Shown here in pieces: positions 44,412 through 53,339 of a stretch of 64,000 nucleotides of DNA. The translations under genes were made by a program, and so were the position numbers. How positions within the stretch are numbered: the stretch's first letter is position 1; every line of letters begins with the position of its first letter. Below the pieces are notes generated by a model. The model made no database searches and was not told the origin of the DNA. It worked only from the letters and a program-made list of their open reading frames with translations. The stretch spans positions 186,001 to 250,000 of the forward strand of contig NZ_JAUQSW010000005.1 of NCBI RefSeq assembly GCF_030581075.1, given 5' to 3'. Source of the stretch: Hymenobacter cheonanensis. Its GTDB lineage: Bacteria > Bacteroidota > Bacteroidia > Cytophagales > Hymenobacteraceae.

Positions 44412-44960
44412 CTAAAACGGGTTGTCCAGCTCGGCCAGGGTAGGTAGTATCGCATCCTTGGGCGATACCAGGGCCTCGCCCTCGAAGCCCCAGTCGATGC
44501 CTAGTGCGGGGTCATCCCAGCGCAGGCCGCTTTCGGCGGCGGGGGCGTAATAGTCGGAGCACTTGTAGAGAAACAAGGTGTTGTCTTCCAGCGCCACGAA
44601 GCCGTGGGCGAAGCCTTCGGGCACGTAAAAGGCATTGCCCAGCTCGGCCGTGAGCAGCACCTTGGCGTGCTGGCCAAAGGTGGGCGAGCGGTGGCGCAGG
44701 TCTACCACCACGTCGAGGGCCCGGCCCTGGGCCACGCGTACCAGCTTGGCCTGGGCGTGGGGCGGGCGCTGAAAGTGCAGCCCGCGCAGGGTGCCCGCCT
44801 TGGAGATGCTTTGGTTGTCCTGCACCCAGTGGTGGCGGGGCAGGCCTAGCCCTTCCATAGTGCGGGCGCTGAACGACTCGAAAAAAGCGCCGCGCGGGTC
44901 GCCAAAAATGCGGGGCCGGAATTCCAGCAGGCCCGGCAGGGGGTGCGTAATAATTTCCAT
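44412..44960 (-). CDS. rfbC: dTDP-4-dehydrorhamnose 3,5-epimerase
   Basis: RfbC/RmlC epimerises dTDP-4-keto-6-deoxyglucose on the way to dTDP-L-rhamnose. It is a 182-residue cupin. The family blocks are FLEFRPRIFGDPRGAF-like start sequence (LLEFRPRIFGDPRGAFFESF), QDNQSISKAGTLRGLHFQRP with the catalytic His, VRVAQGRALDVVVDLR and the Tyr-bearing AFYVPEGFAHGFVALED. RmlA, RmlB and RmlD are not in the window. The glycosyltransferase gene lies upstream on the same strand with a 66-bp gap, pointing to a surface-polysaccharide locus. Confidence 0.95.
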   Translation of the reverse strand: MEIITHPLPGLLEFRPRIFGDPRGAFFESFSARTMEGLGLPRHHWVQDNQSISKAGTLRGLHFQRPPHAQAKLVRVAQGRALDVVVDLRHRSPTFGQHAKVLLTAELGNAFYVPEGFAHGFVALEDNTLFLYKCSDYYAPAAESGLRWDDPALGIDWGFEGEALVSPKDAILPTLAELDNPF

Positions 44961-45026
44961 AGTCAGAAGCTAAAAATAAGGCCGGCGGGGCAGTATTCGT
45001 GGTGGGCAACCGTCCTGGCGGCCGGG

Positions 45027-46169
45027 CTACGCCGCCCGCCCGCGGCCCTGGCCGGCTTCCGCCACGGCCGCCAGGTACTGGCCTAGCACGAGCTGCTCGT
45101 CAAACTTTTCTTCGGCCAGCTGGCGGCTGGCGGCACCCAGGGCGGCTAGCCGGGCGGGCGGCAGCTGAGCCACCGCAAGCAGCTTGTCGGCCAGGTCGGC
45201 GGCGTCGCGCACCTGGCACAGGTAGCCGTTGCGGCCGTTCTGCACGGTTTCGCGGCAGCCGGGTACATCGGTGGTTACCAATGGTTTGCCGCAGGCGGCG
45301 GCTTCGAGCAGGGTTTTAGGCGTGCCTTCGCGGTAGCTGGGCAGCACCACGCAGTCGGCCTGGTGCAGGTGGGCGGCCACGTTGTCGGAGGTGCCCAGGT
45401 AGTCGATGTCGCCGGCCCCTAGCCACTGCTCAAACGTGGCCCGGGGCACTCCCACGCCGCCCGCCTCGTCGAGGGCCCCTAGCAGCTGAAACCGCACTGC
45501 GCCGGCCGGCAGGGCGGCCCGCACCTGCTTGGCGGCTTCAAAATATTCGACAATGCCTTTCTCGTAGAGCACCCGCGCCACCATCAGGAAGGTAAACGGC
45601 TCGCCGGGCGCCTGCTCGGCGGCCGGGGCGGGCCGGAAGCGCGCCAAATCGACGCCCGAGCCGGGCACCAGGCCCGTGAGCGCCGGCTTGATGAGGCCGT
45701 AGCGGATGAAAAGCTCGCGGTCGTCGTTGTTCTGAAAAAACACCTTGTGCGGAAACTGGAAGGCTAGCCGGTACAGGCCCCGCGCCACCTTGCTCACCAG
45801 GTTTTCGACGATAAACACCGTGCCCAGCCCGCTCACATTGTTGATGCTGGGCACGCCCGCAATGCGCGCGGCCAGCGTGCCGTAAATGTTGGGCTTGATG
45901 GTGAAGTGCAGCACCACATCGGGCCGCTCGCGCCGGTACACCGCCACGAAGCGCCGCGTCAGTTGCACATCCTTAAGCGGGTTGGTGCCCTTGTTTTCCA
46001 TCAGGATGGGCACGTAGCGGCAGCCTAACTCTGTCTCCAGCCGGTCGGAATAAGCATCGGGCGGTGCGATGGCCAGCACCTCGTGGCCCGCCGCCTGCAG
46101 GGCGCGCACCAGGCCGCGCCGAAAATTCCAAATGTTCCAGGAGGTATTGATGACGAGGGCAACGCGCAC
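45027..46169 (-). CDS. glycosyltransferase family 4
   Basis: This is a 380-residue GT-B enzyme using a nucleotide sugar to extend a surface glycan. The acceptor half begins MRVALVINTSWNIWNFRRGL. The donor half shows FTFLMVARVLYEKGIVEYFE, GTSDNVAAHLHQADCVVLPS and the GT4 motif YREGTPKTLLEAAACGKPLV. PSINNVSGLGTVF is typical of the PglA/WlbH-like subgroup. Sugar and linkage cannot be assigned. It is paired with rfbC downstream on the same strand. Confidence 0.92.
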   Translation of the reverse strand: MRVALVINTSWNIWNFRRGLVRALQAAGHEVLAIAPPDAYSDRLETELGCRYVPILMENKGTNPLKDVQLTRRFVAVYRRERPDVVLHFTIKPNIYGTLAARIAGVPSINNVSGLGTVFIVENLVSKVARGLYRLAFQFPHKVFFQNNDDRELFIRYGLIKPALTGLVPGSGVDLARFRPAPAAEQAPGEPFTFLMVARVLYEKGIVEYFEAAKQVRAALPAGAVRFQLLGALDEAGGVGVPRATFEQWLGAGDIDYLGTSDNVAAHLHQADCVVLPSYREGTPKTLLEAAACGKPLVTTDVPGCRETVQNGRNGYLCQVRDAADLADKLLAVAQLPPARLAALGAASRQLAEEKFDEQLVLGQYLAAVAEAGQGRGRAA

Positions 46170-46299
46170 GGGCTAGCGGGGGACAGAAAGCAGGAAAAGC
46201 ACTAAAACGGGGCAAAGGTCGGGCCGGATGCCGCGCCGCTCGCTATTAAAGTAGAATCGGCGGTTACTTTCGGGTTGGTTTTTGCGTTATGATTCCGTA

Positions 46300-46596
46300 A
46301 TGAAGCTTTTCAAAATTGCCGGCCTGGGGCTGGCCAGCCTGGTGGGGGCTAGCGCGGCGCAGGCCGCGCCGCCCGCGCCCGGTCGGCTCCTGTTTCAAAA
46401 AAACTGCCAGCGCTGCCACGGCAAAGACGGCCGCCTGGGCCTGAACGGCGCCCACGACCTGACCAAGAGTAACCTCAATGCCTTCGGGCGCACCTACTTG
46501 GTTACCAATGGTATGCGCAAAATGCCGTCGTTCAGCAAAACCCTGACGCCTGCCCAGATTGAGCAGGTCGTTGCCTATTCTCTCACGCTTAAGTAG
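46300..46596 (+). CDS. small monoheme cytochrome c
   Basis: This is a 98-residue exported cytochrome with signal peptide to about AAQA (22) and a single heme motif CQRCH at 36-40. The distal Met lies in NGMRKMPSFSKTLTPAQIEQ, followed by the final helix VVAYSLTLK. It probably carries electrons in the periplasm. The start is taken at ATG 46300; a TTG at 46282 is open. A -7-like TACTTTCG lies about 30 bp upstream. It is divergent from the glycosyltransferase. Confidence 0.9.
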   Translation: MKLFKIAGLGLASLVGASAAQAAPPAPGRLLFQKNCQRCHGKDGRLGLNGAHDLTKSNLNAFGRTYLVTNGMRKMPSFSKTLTPAQIEQVVAYSLTLK

Positions 46597-46637
46597 CGCC
46601 GGCCCGGCCGCTGGCCGCCGTCGCTCTCCGCTTTTAT

Positions 46638-47990
46638 ATGTCCAAATCCAAAGACAACAACGGCCAGGGCAGCACCCGGCACGTGGGCGCCACCGACCAC
46701 ACGCCCGCCCGGCGCGATACCAAGCTCGACCGCCTGCTCAAAACTAAAACCTACGAAACGGCCAAGGAGGTCGAAACCGCCGTGCTGGTAAGCGTGCCCC
46801 CGCGCCGCCAAACCGATGCCCAGACCACCGAGTACCTCGACGAGCTGGCCTTCCTCATCGAAACGGCCGGCGCCGCGGCCACCAAGCGCTTTGTGCAGAA
46901 GCTCGACAAGCCCGACATCCGCAGCTACGTGGGCGAGGGCAAGCTAGCCGAAATAAAGGCCTGGGTGACGCACGAAAAAACTAGCATGGTGGTGTTCGAC
47001 GATGACCTGTCGCCGTCGCAGCTCCGCAACCTGGAAGCCGAGCTGAAGGTGAAAATCGTGGACAGGTCGCTGCTTATTCTCGACATTTTTGCGTTGCGGG
47101 CCAAGTCGGCCACCTCGCGCACGCAGGTCGAACTGGCGCAGTATCAGTACTTATTGCCCCGCCTCACCGGCCTCTGGACCCACTTGGACAAGCAGCGCGG
47201 CGGCGTGGGCATGAAAGGCCCGGGCGAAACCGAAATCGAAACCGACCGCCGGATTGTGCGCGACCGCATCGCGTTCTTGAAAGAGAAGCTCGAAGACCTC
47301 GACAAGCAAGCGCACACCCAGCGCAAGACGCGCACCAACACCATCCGGGTGGCGCTGGTGGGCTACACCAACGTGGGCAAAAGCACCATCATGAATCTGC
47401 TGGGCAAAGCCGAAGTCTTTGCCGAAAACAAGCTGTTTGCGACCGTGGACGCCACCACCCGCAAGGTAGTGCTCGACAACCACGTGCCTTTTCTACTGTC
47501 TGATACCGTGGGCTTTATCCGTAAGCTGCCCACCAAGCTCATTGAGAGCTTTAAGAGCACGCTCGATGAGATTCGCGAGGCCGATTTGCTGATTCACGTG
47601 GTGGATATTTCGCACCCGGCCTTTGAGGAGCACATTGAGGTGGTGAACGAGACGCTACGCGAAATCGGCGCGGCCGACAAGCCCGCGCTGCTCGTATTCA
47701 ATAAGATAGACCAGTACAAGGCCGAGGAAAACCCGGCGCCCGTCTTCGACCAAGACGATGACGCCGATGCCGAGTGGCCCACCGACCAGCACGAGGCCGC
47801 GCCGCGCCCGCCCCTGGAGCAGCTGCAGGAAACTTACATGGCCCGTATGCACGACCCAGTGGTGTTCATTTCGGCCCAAAACAAGGACAATATCGAAGCC
47901 CTGCGCGAGTTGCTGGCCCGCCGCGTGGGCGAGCTGGCCGCCAAGCGCTTCCCGCACTTCCAGGCCGGCTACGGCGAGTATTCTGCCTAG
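46638..47990 (+). CDS. hflX: GTPase HflX
   Basis: HflX is a ribosome-associated GTPase that splits stalled 70S ribosomes after stress. It has 450 residues. The N-terminal domain (about 35-200) shows VEPDDDLSPSQ-like VVFDDDLSPSQLRNLEAELK and TSRTQVELAQYQYLLPRL, with GPGETEIETDRR. The G domain has G1 GYTNVGKSTIMNLL (about 237-250), G3 LSDTVGFIRKLP, G4 FNKID and a family-typical long acidic insert between G4 and G5 (DQDDDADAEWP). It lies 41 bp after the cytochrome gene and ends at a terminator. Confidence 0.96.
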   Translation: MSKSKDNNGQGSTRHVGATDHTPARRDTKLDRLLKTKTYETAKEVETAVLVSVPPRRQTDAQTTEYLDELAFLIETAGAAATKRFVQKLDKPDIRSYVGEGKLAEIKAWVTHEKTSMVVFDDDLSPSQLRNLEAELKVKIVDRSLLILDIFALRAKSATSRTQVELAQYQYLLPRLTGLWTHLDKQRGGVGMKGPGETEIETDRRIVRDRIAFLKEKLEDLDKQAHTQRKTRTNTIRVALVGYTNVGKSTIMNLLGKAEVFAENKLFATVDATTRKVVLDNHVPFLLSDTVGFIRKLPTKLIESFKSTLDEIREADLLIHVVDISHPAFEEHIEVVNETLREIGAADKPALLVFNKIDQYKAEENPAPVFDQDDDADAEWPTDQHEAAPRPPLEQLQETYMARMHDPVVFISAQNKDNIEALRELLARRVGELAAKRFPHFQAGYGEYSA

Positions 47991-48010
47991 CTAGCCCACG
48001 TTGCAGCAAT

Positions 48011-48040
48011 AAAACCCGCTCTGGTTGGAGCGGGTTTTTT
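48011..48040 (+). terminator. intrinsic terminator after hflX
   Basis: AAAACCCGCTC / GAGCGGGTTTT with a 6-nt loop, then further T residues. The remaining 210 bp up to 48256 are AT-richer and hold no recognisable gene. Confidence 0.92.
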
Positions 48041-48256
48041 AATGCCCAATTCTAAAGATAATTTGAAGATAAACCAGGAATGAGTAAGCGGTGAAAAGCC
48101 ATTCAAAAAATGTTGCCTGCGCAAAAACAGGTTTAAATGAAGCAGGGGCTGATTTGGCGATAATCAAGTACTTACGAGTAAGTTCGACAGTGGGAAAAAT
48201 GCTTTTTAAGTGATAGGTTTGACTTATTCCCTGTTCTCAAAGCCAAACCACGCAAT

Positions 48257-49990
48257 ATGAAAAAAACCGTTTACTCACTTCTGCTGGCGCTAGGTAGCCT
48301 GGGGGCCGCGCAGGCCCAGGTGATGCCGGCCCACCGCGAGTGCGCCACCATGGAGGTACTCGACCGCCAGCTGGCCGCCGACCCTGGCCTGGCCGCCCGC
48401 CTGCAAGCCATCGACCAGCAGGCTACGGCCTATGCCGCGCAGAAGGCCGCTGGCCGCGCCAACCTCAAAACCTCGTCGGGTATTATTGTTACCATTCCGG
48501 TGGTGGTGCACGTGCTGTATAATACTGCTGCCCAAAACATTACCGACGCGCAGGTGCAGTCGCAGATTGACGTGCTGAACGCCGACTACCACAAGCTGAA
48601 CGGCGACCTGAGCAAGGTTCCGGCCGCCTTCGCTAGCCTCGTGGGCGACGCGGGCGTGCAGTTTGTGCTGGCCAAGCAGGACCCCAGCGGCAAGGCCACG
48701 ACGGGTATTATCCACAAGAGCACCACCGCCACGAGCTTCGATACCAGCGACAAGATGAAGTACAGCAGCAGCGGCGGCGACGATGCCTGGCCGGCCGGCT
48801 CATACCTCAACATGTGGAGCTGCAACCTTGGCGGCGGGCTGCTGGGCTACGCGCAGTTTCCGGGCGGCGCGGCGGCTACCGATGGCGTGGCCATCCTGTA
48901 CTCGGCCTTCGGCACCGGCGGCTCGGCTGTGGCGCCCTACGGCCTGGGCCGTACTGCCACCCACGAGGTGGGCCACTGGCTGAATTTGCGCCACATTTGG
49001 GGTGATGCCCGCTGCGGCAACGACCAGGTGAGCGACACGCCCACCCAGCAAACCAGCAACTACGGCTGCCCCGCCTTCCCGCACGTCACGTGCTCGAACG
49101 GGCCTAACGGCGACATGTTCATGAACTACATGGACTACGTGGACGATGCCTGCATGCAGATGTTTTCGAGCGGCCAGGGCGACCGTATGGATGCCTTGTT
49201 TGCCAGCGGCGGCACCCGCGTATCGCTGCTAAGCTCGGTGGGCGGGCTAGCCCCCGGCACCTTGCCCACGCCTACCCCTACGCCCACGCCCACCGTGGTC
49301 TACTGCACCAGCCAGGGCAATAGCGCGGCGCAATTTATTGACTACGTGCAGCTAGGCAGCATCAGCCGCAGCAGCGGCGCCGATGGCGGCTACTTCGATG
49401 GCACGGCCAGCAGCACCAGCGTGGCGCCCGGCAGCAGCCAAACCATCAGCTTCTCGGCCGGCTTCGCCAACAAGGCTTATACCGAATACTTTGACGTGTA
49501 CGCCGACTGGAACCAGGACGGCGACTTCGCTGACGCCGGCGAAACGCTGCTGACGACTACCGGCAGTTCCGGCAAAACCACCCGCTCGGGCACCTTCACC
49601 GTGCCCGCCTCGGCTAGCCCCGGCGCCACCCGCCTGCGCGTGGTAATGAGCAACAGCAGCGCCACCGGCAGCTGTGGCACCTACAGCGGCGGCGAAACCG
49701 AGGACTACACCCTCACGGTGAGCGGCGCGGCGGCCCGCTCGGCCAATACGGCCGTGGCCTACAGCATTTACCCCAACCCGGCCACCGATGTGCTCAGCAT
49801 TCAGCGCCCGGCCTCGGTCGATGCCGCCGCCGAGCTGACGGTGCGCGTGTATGACCTGCGCGGCGCCGAGGTGCACGGCCTGACCCTGGCCGACGACCAG
49901 CTGCGCATCGGCACCCTGAGCCAGGGCGTGTACCTGCTCACCATCGGCGACGGCACCACTACCTCGCACCAGCGCTTTGTGAAGCAGTAG
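48257..49990 (+). CDS. M43 (cytophagalysin/pappalysin-like) zinc metalloprotease, T9SS cargo
   Basis: This is a 577-residue secreted protease with signal peptide to about AQAQ (21). The catalytic domain (about 70-320) has the extended zinc motif HEVGHWLNLRHIWGDARCGN (about 236-255) and the Met-turn region MNYMDYVDDACMQMFSSGQ. A PTPTPTPTPT linker follows (about 337), then a GEVED-type domain (about 365-490, VYADWNQDGDFADAGE) and a T9SS sorting domain (IYPNPATDVLSIQR...LSQGVYLLTI). With the M36 enzyme it suggests extracellular protein degradation. Confidence 0.93.
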   Translation: MKKTVYSLLLALGSLGAAQAQVMPAHRECATMEVLDRQLAADPGLAARLQAIDQQATAYAAQKAAGRANLKTSSGIIVTIPVVVHVLYNTAAQNITDAQVQSQIDVLNADYHKLNGDLSKVPAAFASLVGDAGVQFVLAKQDPSGKATTGIIHKSTTATSFDTSDKMKYSSSGGDDAWPAGSYLNMWSCNLGGGLLGYAQFPGGAAATDGVAILYSAFGTGGSAVAPYGLGRTATHEVGHWLNLRHIWGDARCGNDQVSDTPTQQTSNYGCPAFPHVTCSNGPNGDMFMNYMDYVDDACMQMFSSGQGDRMDALFASGGTRVSLLSSVGGLAPGTLPTPTPTPTPTVVYCTSQGNSAAQFIDYVQLGSISRSSGADGGYFDGTASSTSVAPGSSQTISFSAGFANKAYTEYFDVYADWNQDGDFADAGETLLTTTGSSGKTTRSGTFTVPASASPGATRLRVVMSNSSATGSCGTYSGGETEDYTLTVSGAAARSANTAVAYSIYPNPATDVLSIQRPASVDAAAELTVRVYDLRGAEVHGLTLADDQLRIGTLSQGVYLLTIGDGTTTSHQRFVKQ

Positions 49991-50006
49991 GAGCTGGCAA
50001 ACTGCC

Positions 50007-50046
50007 CACAAAAAAGGCCGGTCAGCAATGACCGGCCTTTTTTGTG
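50007..50046. terminator. intrinsic terminator, symmetrical
   Basis: Perfect 18-bp arms CACAAAAAAGGCCGGTCA and its complement, loop GCAA. It lies between the convergent M43 gene and the first TlpA paralogue. Confidence 0.93.
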
Positions 50047-50063
50047 ACTTGATACCTGGCGAA

Positions 50064-51230
50064 TTACTGCGCCGCAACGGGCAGCACGGCGGCCAGCTTC
50101 TTGCCCAGCTCCTCGCCGCGGATGTTCTTGGCCACGATGCGGCCATCGGGCCCCACGAGGAAGTTTTGGGGGATGGACTGGATGCCGTAGAGCTGGGCCA
50201 CGTCGTTTTTCCAGAACTTGAGGTCCGAGACCTGAGTCCAGGCCAGGCCGTCGGCGTCGATGGCCTTGAGCCAGGCGTCGCGGCCGTTCTCGCGGTCGAG
50301 CGACACGCCTAGCACCGTAAAGTTGCGGTTCTTAAACTGGTTGTAGTTGGCCACCACGTTGGGGTTTTCGCCCCGGCAGGGCCCGCACCAGCTGGCCCAG
50401 AAATCAACCAGCACGTACTTGCCCCGAAAATCGCGCAGCGATACGGGCTTGCCGTTCACATCGTTCTGCGTGAACTCGGGCGCCATTGCCCCCACGCTCG
50501 TGAGCTGGGCCTTGGCAATTTTGGCGGCGTATTTCTCGCCGCGGGGGCTTTGGCGCACGGCCGGGGCTAGCCCCGCAAACAGCGGCGCTACCTCGTTGGC
50601 ATCGAGGCTGTAGCCGCCGTAATCTTCGAGGGCGTAGAGGCTGGCCAGACTATTGGGCGTGGTCTGGATAAACTGCTTGAGCAAAAGCTTGTTGGCAGCT
50701 TCGGCGGCGTCGTAGCGCTTGTCTATCTGGGCTTCGTAGGCTTTGTCCTTGCGCTTTTCTTCCGGGGCGGCGCGCCACTCGGCCATTACGGCATCCATTT
50801 GGGCCGTAGTGGCCTGGGTGGTTTTGCGCAGGCGCATATAGTCCAGGTTGAGCGGGGTGCCGGCCAGCACGGCGTGGGTCAGCGAGTCGGGGCTGAGCAC
50901 GCGCACGGTGCCGGGCTCCAGGTACAGCTGCATCCGCTGGCTAGGGGCGGGGCGGTGCAGGGTAAAAGCCCGGCCGGGCTTGGCCAGCAGCAGCGTAGCC
51001 AGCACCGGCGCCGTCACGTTGCCCTTGAAGGTGAAGCGGCCTTTCTGCACCGTGGCCGAGTCAATATCGAAGCCTTCCTTGCCCGGCGTGAGGATATACG
51101 CCTTGGTGGGCAGCAGCTTGGGGCTGAGCTGCCCTTGCACCGTGTAGGCGCCGCTCTGGGCTAGCGAGAGGGTAGGGGCCAGCAGGGCCAGGGCCACCGG
51201 CAGGGCGTAGCGCGTGCGTAGTGTTTTCAT
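50064..51230 (-). CDS. TlpA-family thiol-disulfide oxidoreductase, paralogue 1
   Basis: This is a 388-residue exported protein. After the signal peptide (to about LSLAQ, 25) the N-terminal half is a DUF4369-like beta domain (GAYTVQGQLSPKLLPTKAYI) and a helical linker. The C-terminal thioredoxin/AhpC domain (about 245-388) starts APEFTQNDVNGKPVSLRDFR and has the active site FWASWCGPCRGENP with both Cys. It probably keeps periplasmic thiols reduced, for example for cytochrome c assembly. A paralogue lies directly upstream with nearly identical C-terminal sequence. Confidence 0.92.
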   Translation of the reverse strand: MKTLRTRYALPVALALLAPTLSLAQSGAYTVQGQLSPKLLPTKAYILTPGKEGFDIDSATVQKGRFTFKGNVTAPVLATLLLAKPGRAFTLHRPAPSQRMQLYLEPGTVRVLSPDSLTHAVLAGTPLNLDYMRLRKTTQATTAQMDAVMAEWRAAPEEKRKDKAYEAQIDKRYDAAEAANKLLLKQFIQTTPNSLASLYALEDYGGYSLDANEVAPLFAGLAPAVRQSPRGEKYAAKIAKAQLTSVGAMAPEFTQNDVNGKPVSLRDFRGKYVLVDFWASWCGPCRGENPNVVANYNQFKNRNFTVLGVSLDRENGRDAWLKAIDADGLAWTQVSDLKFWKNDVAQLYGIQSIPQNFLVGPDGRIVAKNIRGEELGKKLAAVLPVAAQ

Positions 51231-51339
51231 AAGACCGGGTGAAAAGTGCTTGTCTGTAAGGGGTTAGCTGCGAAATTGACGCCGCCAATATACAGCGTTT
51301 CGCGCTTTGCCCGCCTGCTCGCCGCAGTAGTAGCCACTG

Positions 51340-51371
51340 GCAAAGGCCGGTCAGTGCTGACTGGCCTTTGC
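51340..51371 (-). terminator. hairpin terminator of the second TlpA paralogue
   Basis: Arms 51340-51354 and 51357-51371 with one wobble, core AAAGGCCGGTCAG. The core matches the terminator at 50007-50046, which ends the other paralogue, so the duplicated unit seems to include it. Confidence 0.75.
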
Positions 51372-51393
51372 GCTCTACTCAACACAGTGCTAC

Positions 51394-52614
51394 TTACTGG
51401 GCTTTGGCGGGCAGCACGGCGGCCAGCTTCTTGCCCAGCTCCTCGCCGCGCACATTCTTAGCCACGATGCGGCCATCGGGGCCGACGAGGAAATTTTGCG
51501 GAATGGCTTGAATACCATAGCGCTGGGCTGCGTCGTTTTTCCAGAACCTGAGGTCTGACACCTGGGTCCAGGCTAGCCCGTCGGTTTCGATGGCTTTGAG
51601 CCAGGCATCGCGGCCGTTCTCGCGGTCGAGCGACACGCCGAGTACCGTGAAGTTGCGGGTCTTGTACTGGGTGTAGCTGGCTACTACGTTGGGGTTTTCG
51701 GCGCGGCAGGGGCCGCACCAGCTGGCCCAGAAATCGACCAGCACGTACTTGCCCCGAAAATCGCGCAGCGACACGGGCTTGCCGGTTGGGTCATTTTGGG
51801 TAAATTCGGGGGCCATGCTGCCTACCGCCGTGAGCTTGGCCGTGGCTAGCCTCGTGGCAAATTCCTGCCCGCCCTGGCTACTGCGCACAGCCGGGGCCAG
51901 GCCATCGAAAAGCGGCTCGGCCGTAGTGGGGTCGATGTCGTAGCCCGCGTAGCGATTTAAGGCGTTCAGGCTCACCAAGCTCTGAGGAGTGGCTTTGATG
52001 AAGCTCGCCAGCACCACTTTCTGGGCTGCCTCAATAGCCTCGTACTGCTTATCGAGCGCGTCGCTAAAGGCCTTGTCTTTGCGCTGCTCGGGGGTGGCGG
52101 CCTGGTAGCTGGCCATCAGCTTGTCGAGCTGTGCAGCGGTGGGCTTCAGCGCCTCGGTAAGCCGCGCATTGTCGGCATTAAGCGGGGTGCCCTGCACCGT
52201 GGCGTGGGGTAAAGAGTCGGGGCTGCTCACCTTAATAAGGCTTGGTTCCAGGTAAACGCTCAGCGGCTGGGCCATGCGCTGGCCCCGCTTGGGGTGCCGA
52301 AACGCCTGCATCTGCGCGGGCGCAATTACAAAAAGGCCAGCCTGCGTACCTACCGGGGCCGTGCCCCGCAGCGTAAACTTGCCGCCCACAATCTGCGCCG
52401 AATCGGGCTTGCTGCTGAGGGTATTATAAAACATATAGGCCATGCCCGTGGCCGGACTCCCCAACTTGCCCTGCACCGTGTAGGGCGCTAGCTTTTGCGC
52501 GCTGGCCAGCATCGGCTGGGGCGGCGGGGGAGGAGGAGGGGCTAGCTGCCCCCAGGCCAGTGCCGGGCCGAGCAGCGCCAGCGTGGCGCTGGCCTGAAGC
52601 AAGCGTGTTTTCAT
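51394..52614 (-). CDS. TlpA-family thiol-disulfide oxidoreductase, paralogue 2
   Basis: This is a 406-residue exported protein from ATG 52614 (MKTRLLQASATLALLGPALA). A Pro-rich stretch (about 26-33) precedes the DUF4369-like domain (KLAPYTVQGKLGSPATGMAY). The thioredoxin domain (about 265-406) has FWASWCGPCRAENP. The last 67 residues match paralogue 1 at 58 positions by my count, whereas the N-terminal halves are clearly more diverged. The frame is open to 52638 but the signal peptide supports the later start. Confidence 0.92.
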   Translation of the reverse strand: MKTRLLQASATLALLGPALAWGQLAPPPPPPPQPMLASAQKLAPYTVQGKLGSPATGMAYMFYNTLSSKPDSAQIVGGKFTLRGTAPVGTQAGLFVIAPAQMQAFRHPKRGQRMAQPLSVYLEPSLIKVSSPDSLPHATVQGTPLNADNARLTEALKPTAAQLDKLMASYQAATPEQRKDKAFSDALDKQYEAIEAAQKVVLASFIKATPQSLVSLNALNRYAGYDIDPTTAEPLFDGLAPAVRSSQGGQEFATRLATAKLTAVGSMAPEFTQNDPTGKPVSLRDFRGKYVLVDFWASWCGPCRAENPNVVASYTQYKTRNFTVLGVSLDRENGRDAWLKAIETDGLAWTQVSDLRFWKNDAAQRYGIQAIPQNFLVGPDGRIVAKNVRGEELGKKLAAVLPAKAQ

Positions 52615-52672
52615 ACAGGCAAAGTACAACATATTCATAATTTCTACTAGCCTTTCTTTCCGCCCCAGCGCC

Positions 52673-52680
52673 TAGCTTCG
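52673..52680 (+). promoter_or_regulatory. putative -7 box before the SixA-like gene
   Basis: TAGCTTCG resembles TAnnTTTG with one mismatch. The ATG follows after only 4 nt, implying a leaderless or very short-leader transcript. No good -33 box is seen at 19 nt. Confidence 0.33.
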
Positions 52681-52684
52681 CAGC

Positions 52685-53182
52685 ATGAAAACCCTGTACC
52701 TGATGCGCCACGCCAAATCGAGCTGGAGCTTCGACGAGCTTACCGACCAGGAGCGCCCCCTCAACGACCGCGGCCGCACCGATGCGCCCCACATGGGCCA
52801 GGCCCTGGCCAAGCGCCAGCTAGCCCTCGACCTACTGGTAAGCTCGCCCGCCGTGCGGGCCCTGAGCACGGCCGTGCTCGTGGCCCGCGAGCTAGGCTAC
52901 CCGCACGATAAAATCACGGTAGAGCCAGCTATTTACCAGGCCGACCTCGATACGCTGCTGAGCGTAATCCGGGAGTTGCCCGACTCGGCCAATTCAGCCT
53001 TGCTCACTGGCCACAACCCTACCATCACCGACACGGCCAACTATCTGCTGCCCAATAACAGCCTTACCCATGAGATGCCCACGGCCGCCGTGGTGTGCAT
53101 CCGCTTCCAAACCGACCACTGGGCCGAGGCCGGCCCGGCTACTGCTGAGTTTTACTTCTACGACTACCCGAAAAGTACTTAG
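52685..53182 (+). CDS. SixA-like histidine phosphatase
   Basis: This is a 165-residue phosphohistidine phosphatase of the histidine-phosphatase superfamily. The catalytic motif LYLMRHAKSSWSFDELTDQE has the R-H-x-K form typical of SixA. VSSPAVRALSTAVLVARELG and LLTGHNPTITDTANYLL supply the remaining active-site Arg and His. SixA-type enzymes dephosphorylate histidines on phosphotransfer proteins; here the partner is unknown. Divergent from the TlpA pair and followed by ppk1 on the same strand. Confidence 0.9.
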   Translation: MKTLYLMRHAKSSWSFDELTDQERPLNDRGRTDAPHMGQALAKRQLALDLLVSSPAVRALSTAVLVARELGYPHDKITVEPAIYQADLDTLLSVIRELPDSANSALLTGHNPTITDTANYLLPNNSLTHEMPTAAVVCIRFQTDHWAEAGPATAEFYFYDYPKST

Positions 53183-53339
53183 CTGGCCGGGGTAACAAAG
53201 AGCTAACCCTGGCCGGGCGGGCTAGCCAAGCTGTTTGGCCCGGCGGTTGCGTACAAGGCTGCGGCCGCCCGGCTGCCCGCTGCGTGCGGGTGGCCGGGCA
53301 CCGCCGCGCCCGGCCCTCTTTCCCTTGCCCGCTCCCCGA

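Noticed and set aside
9931..49990. T9SS secretion locus
   Set aside because: Four proteins carry T9SS sorting domains, but they are scattered and no Por/Gld/Spr machinery gene is present in the window.
53235..53339. Longer N-terminus for PPK1
   Set aside because: The 35 extra residues are Arg/Pro-rich and lie over GC-rich intergenic-type sequence; the conserved PPK1 beginning follows ATG 53340.
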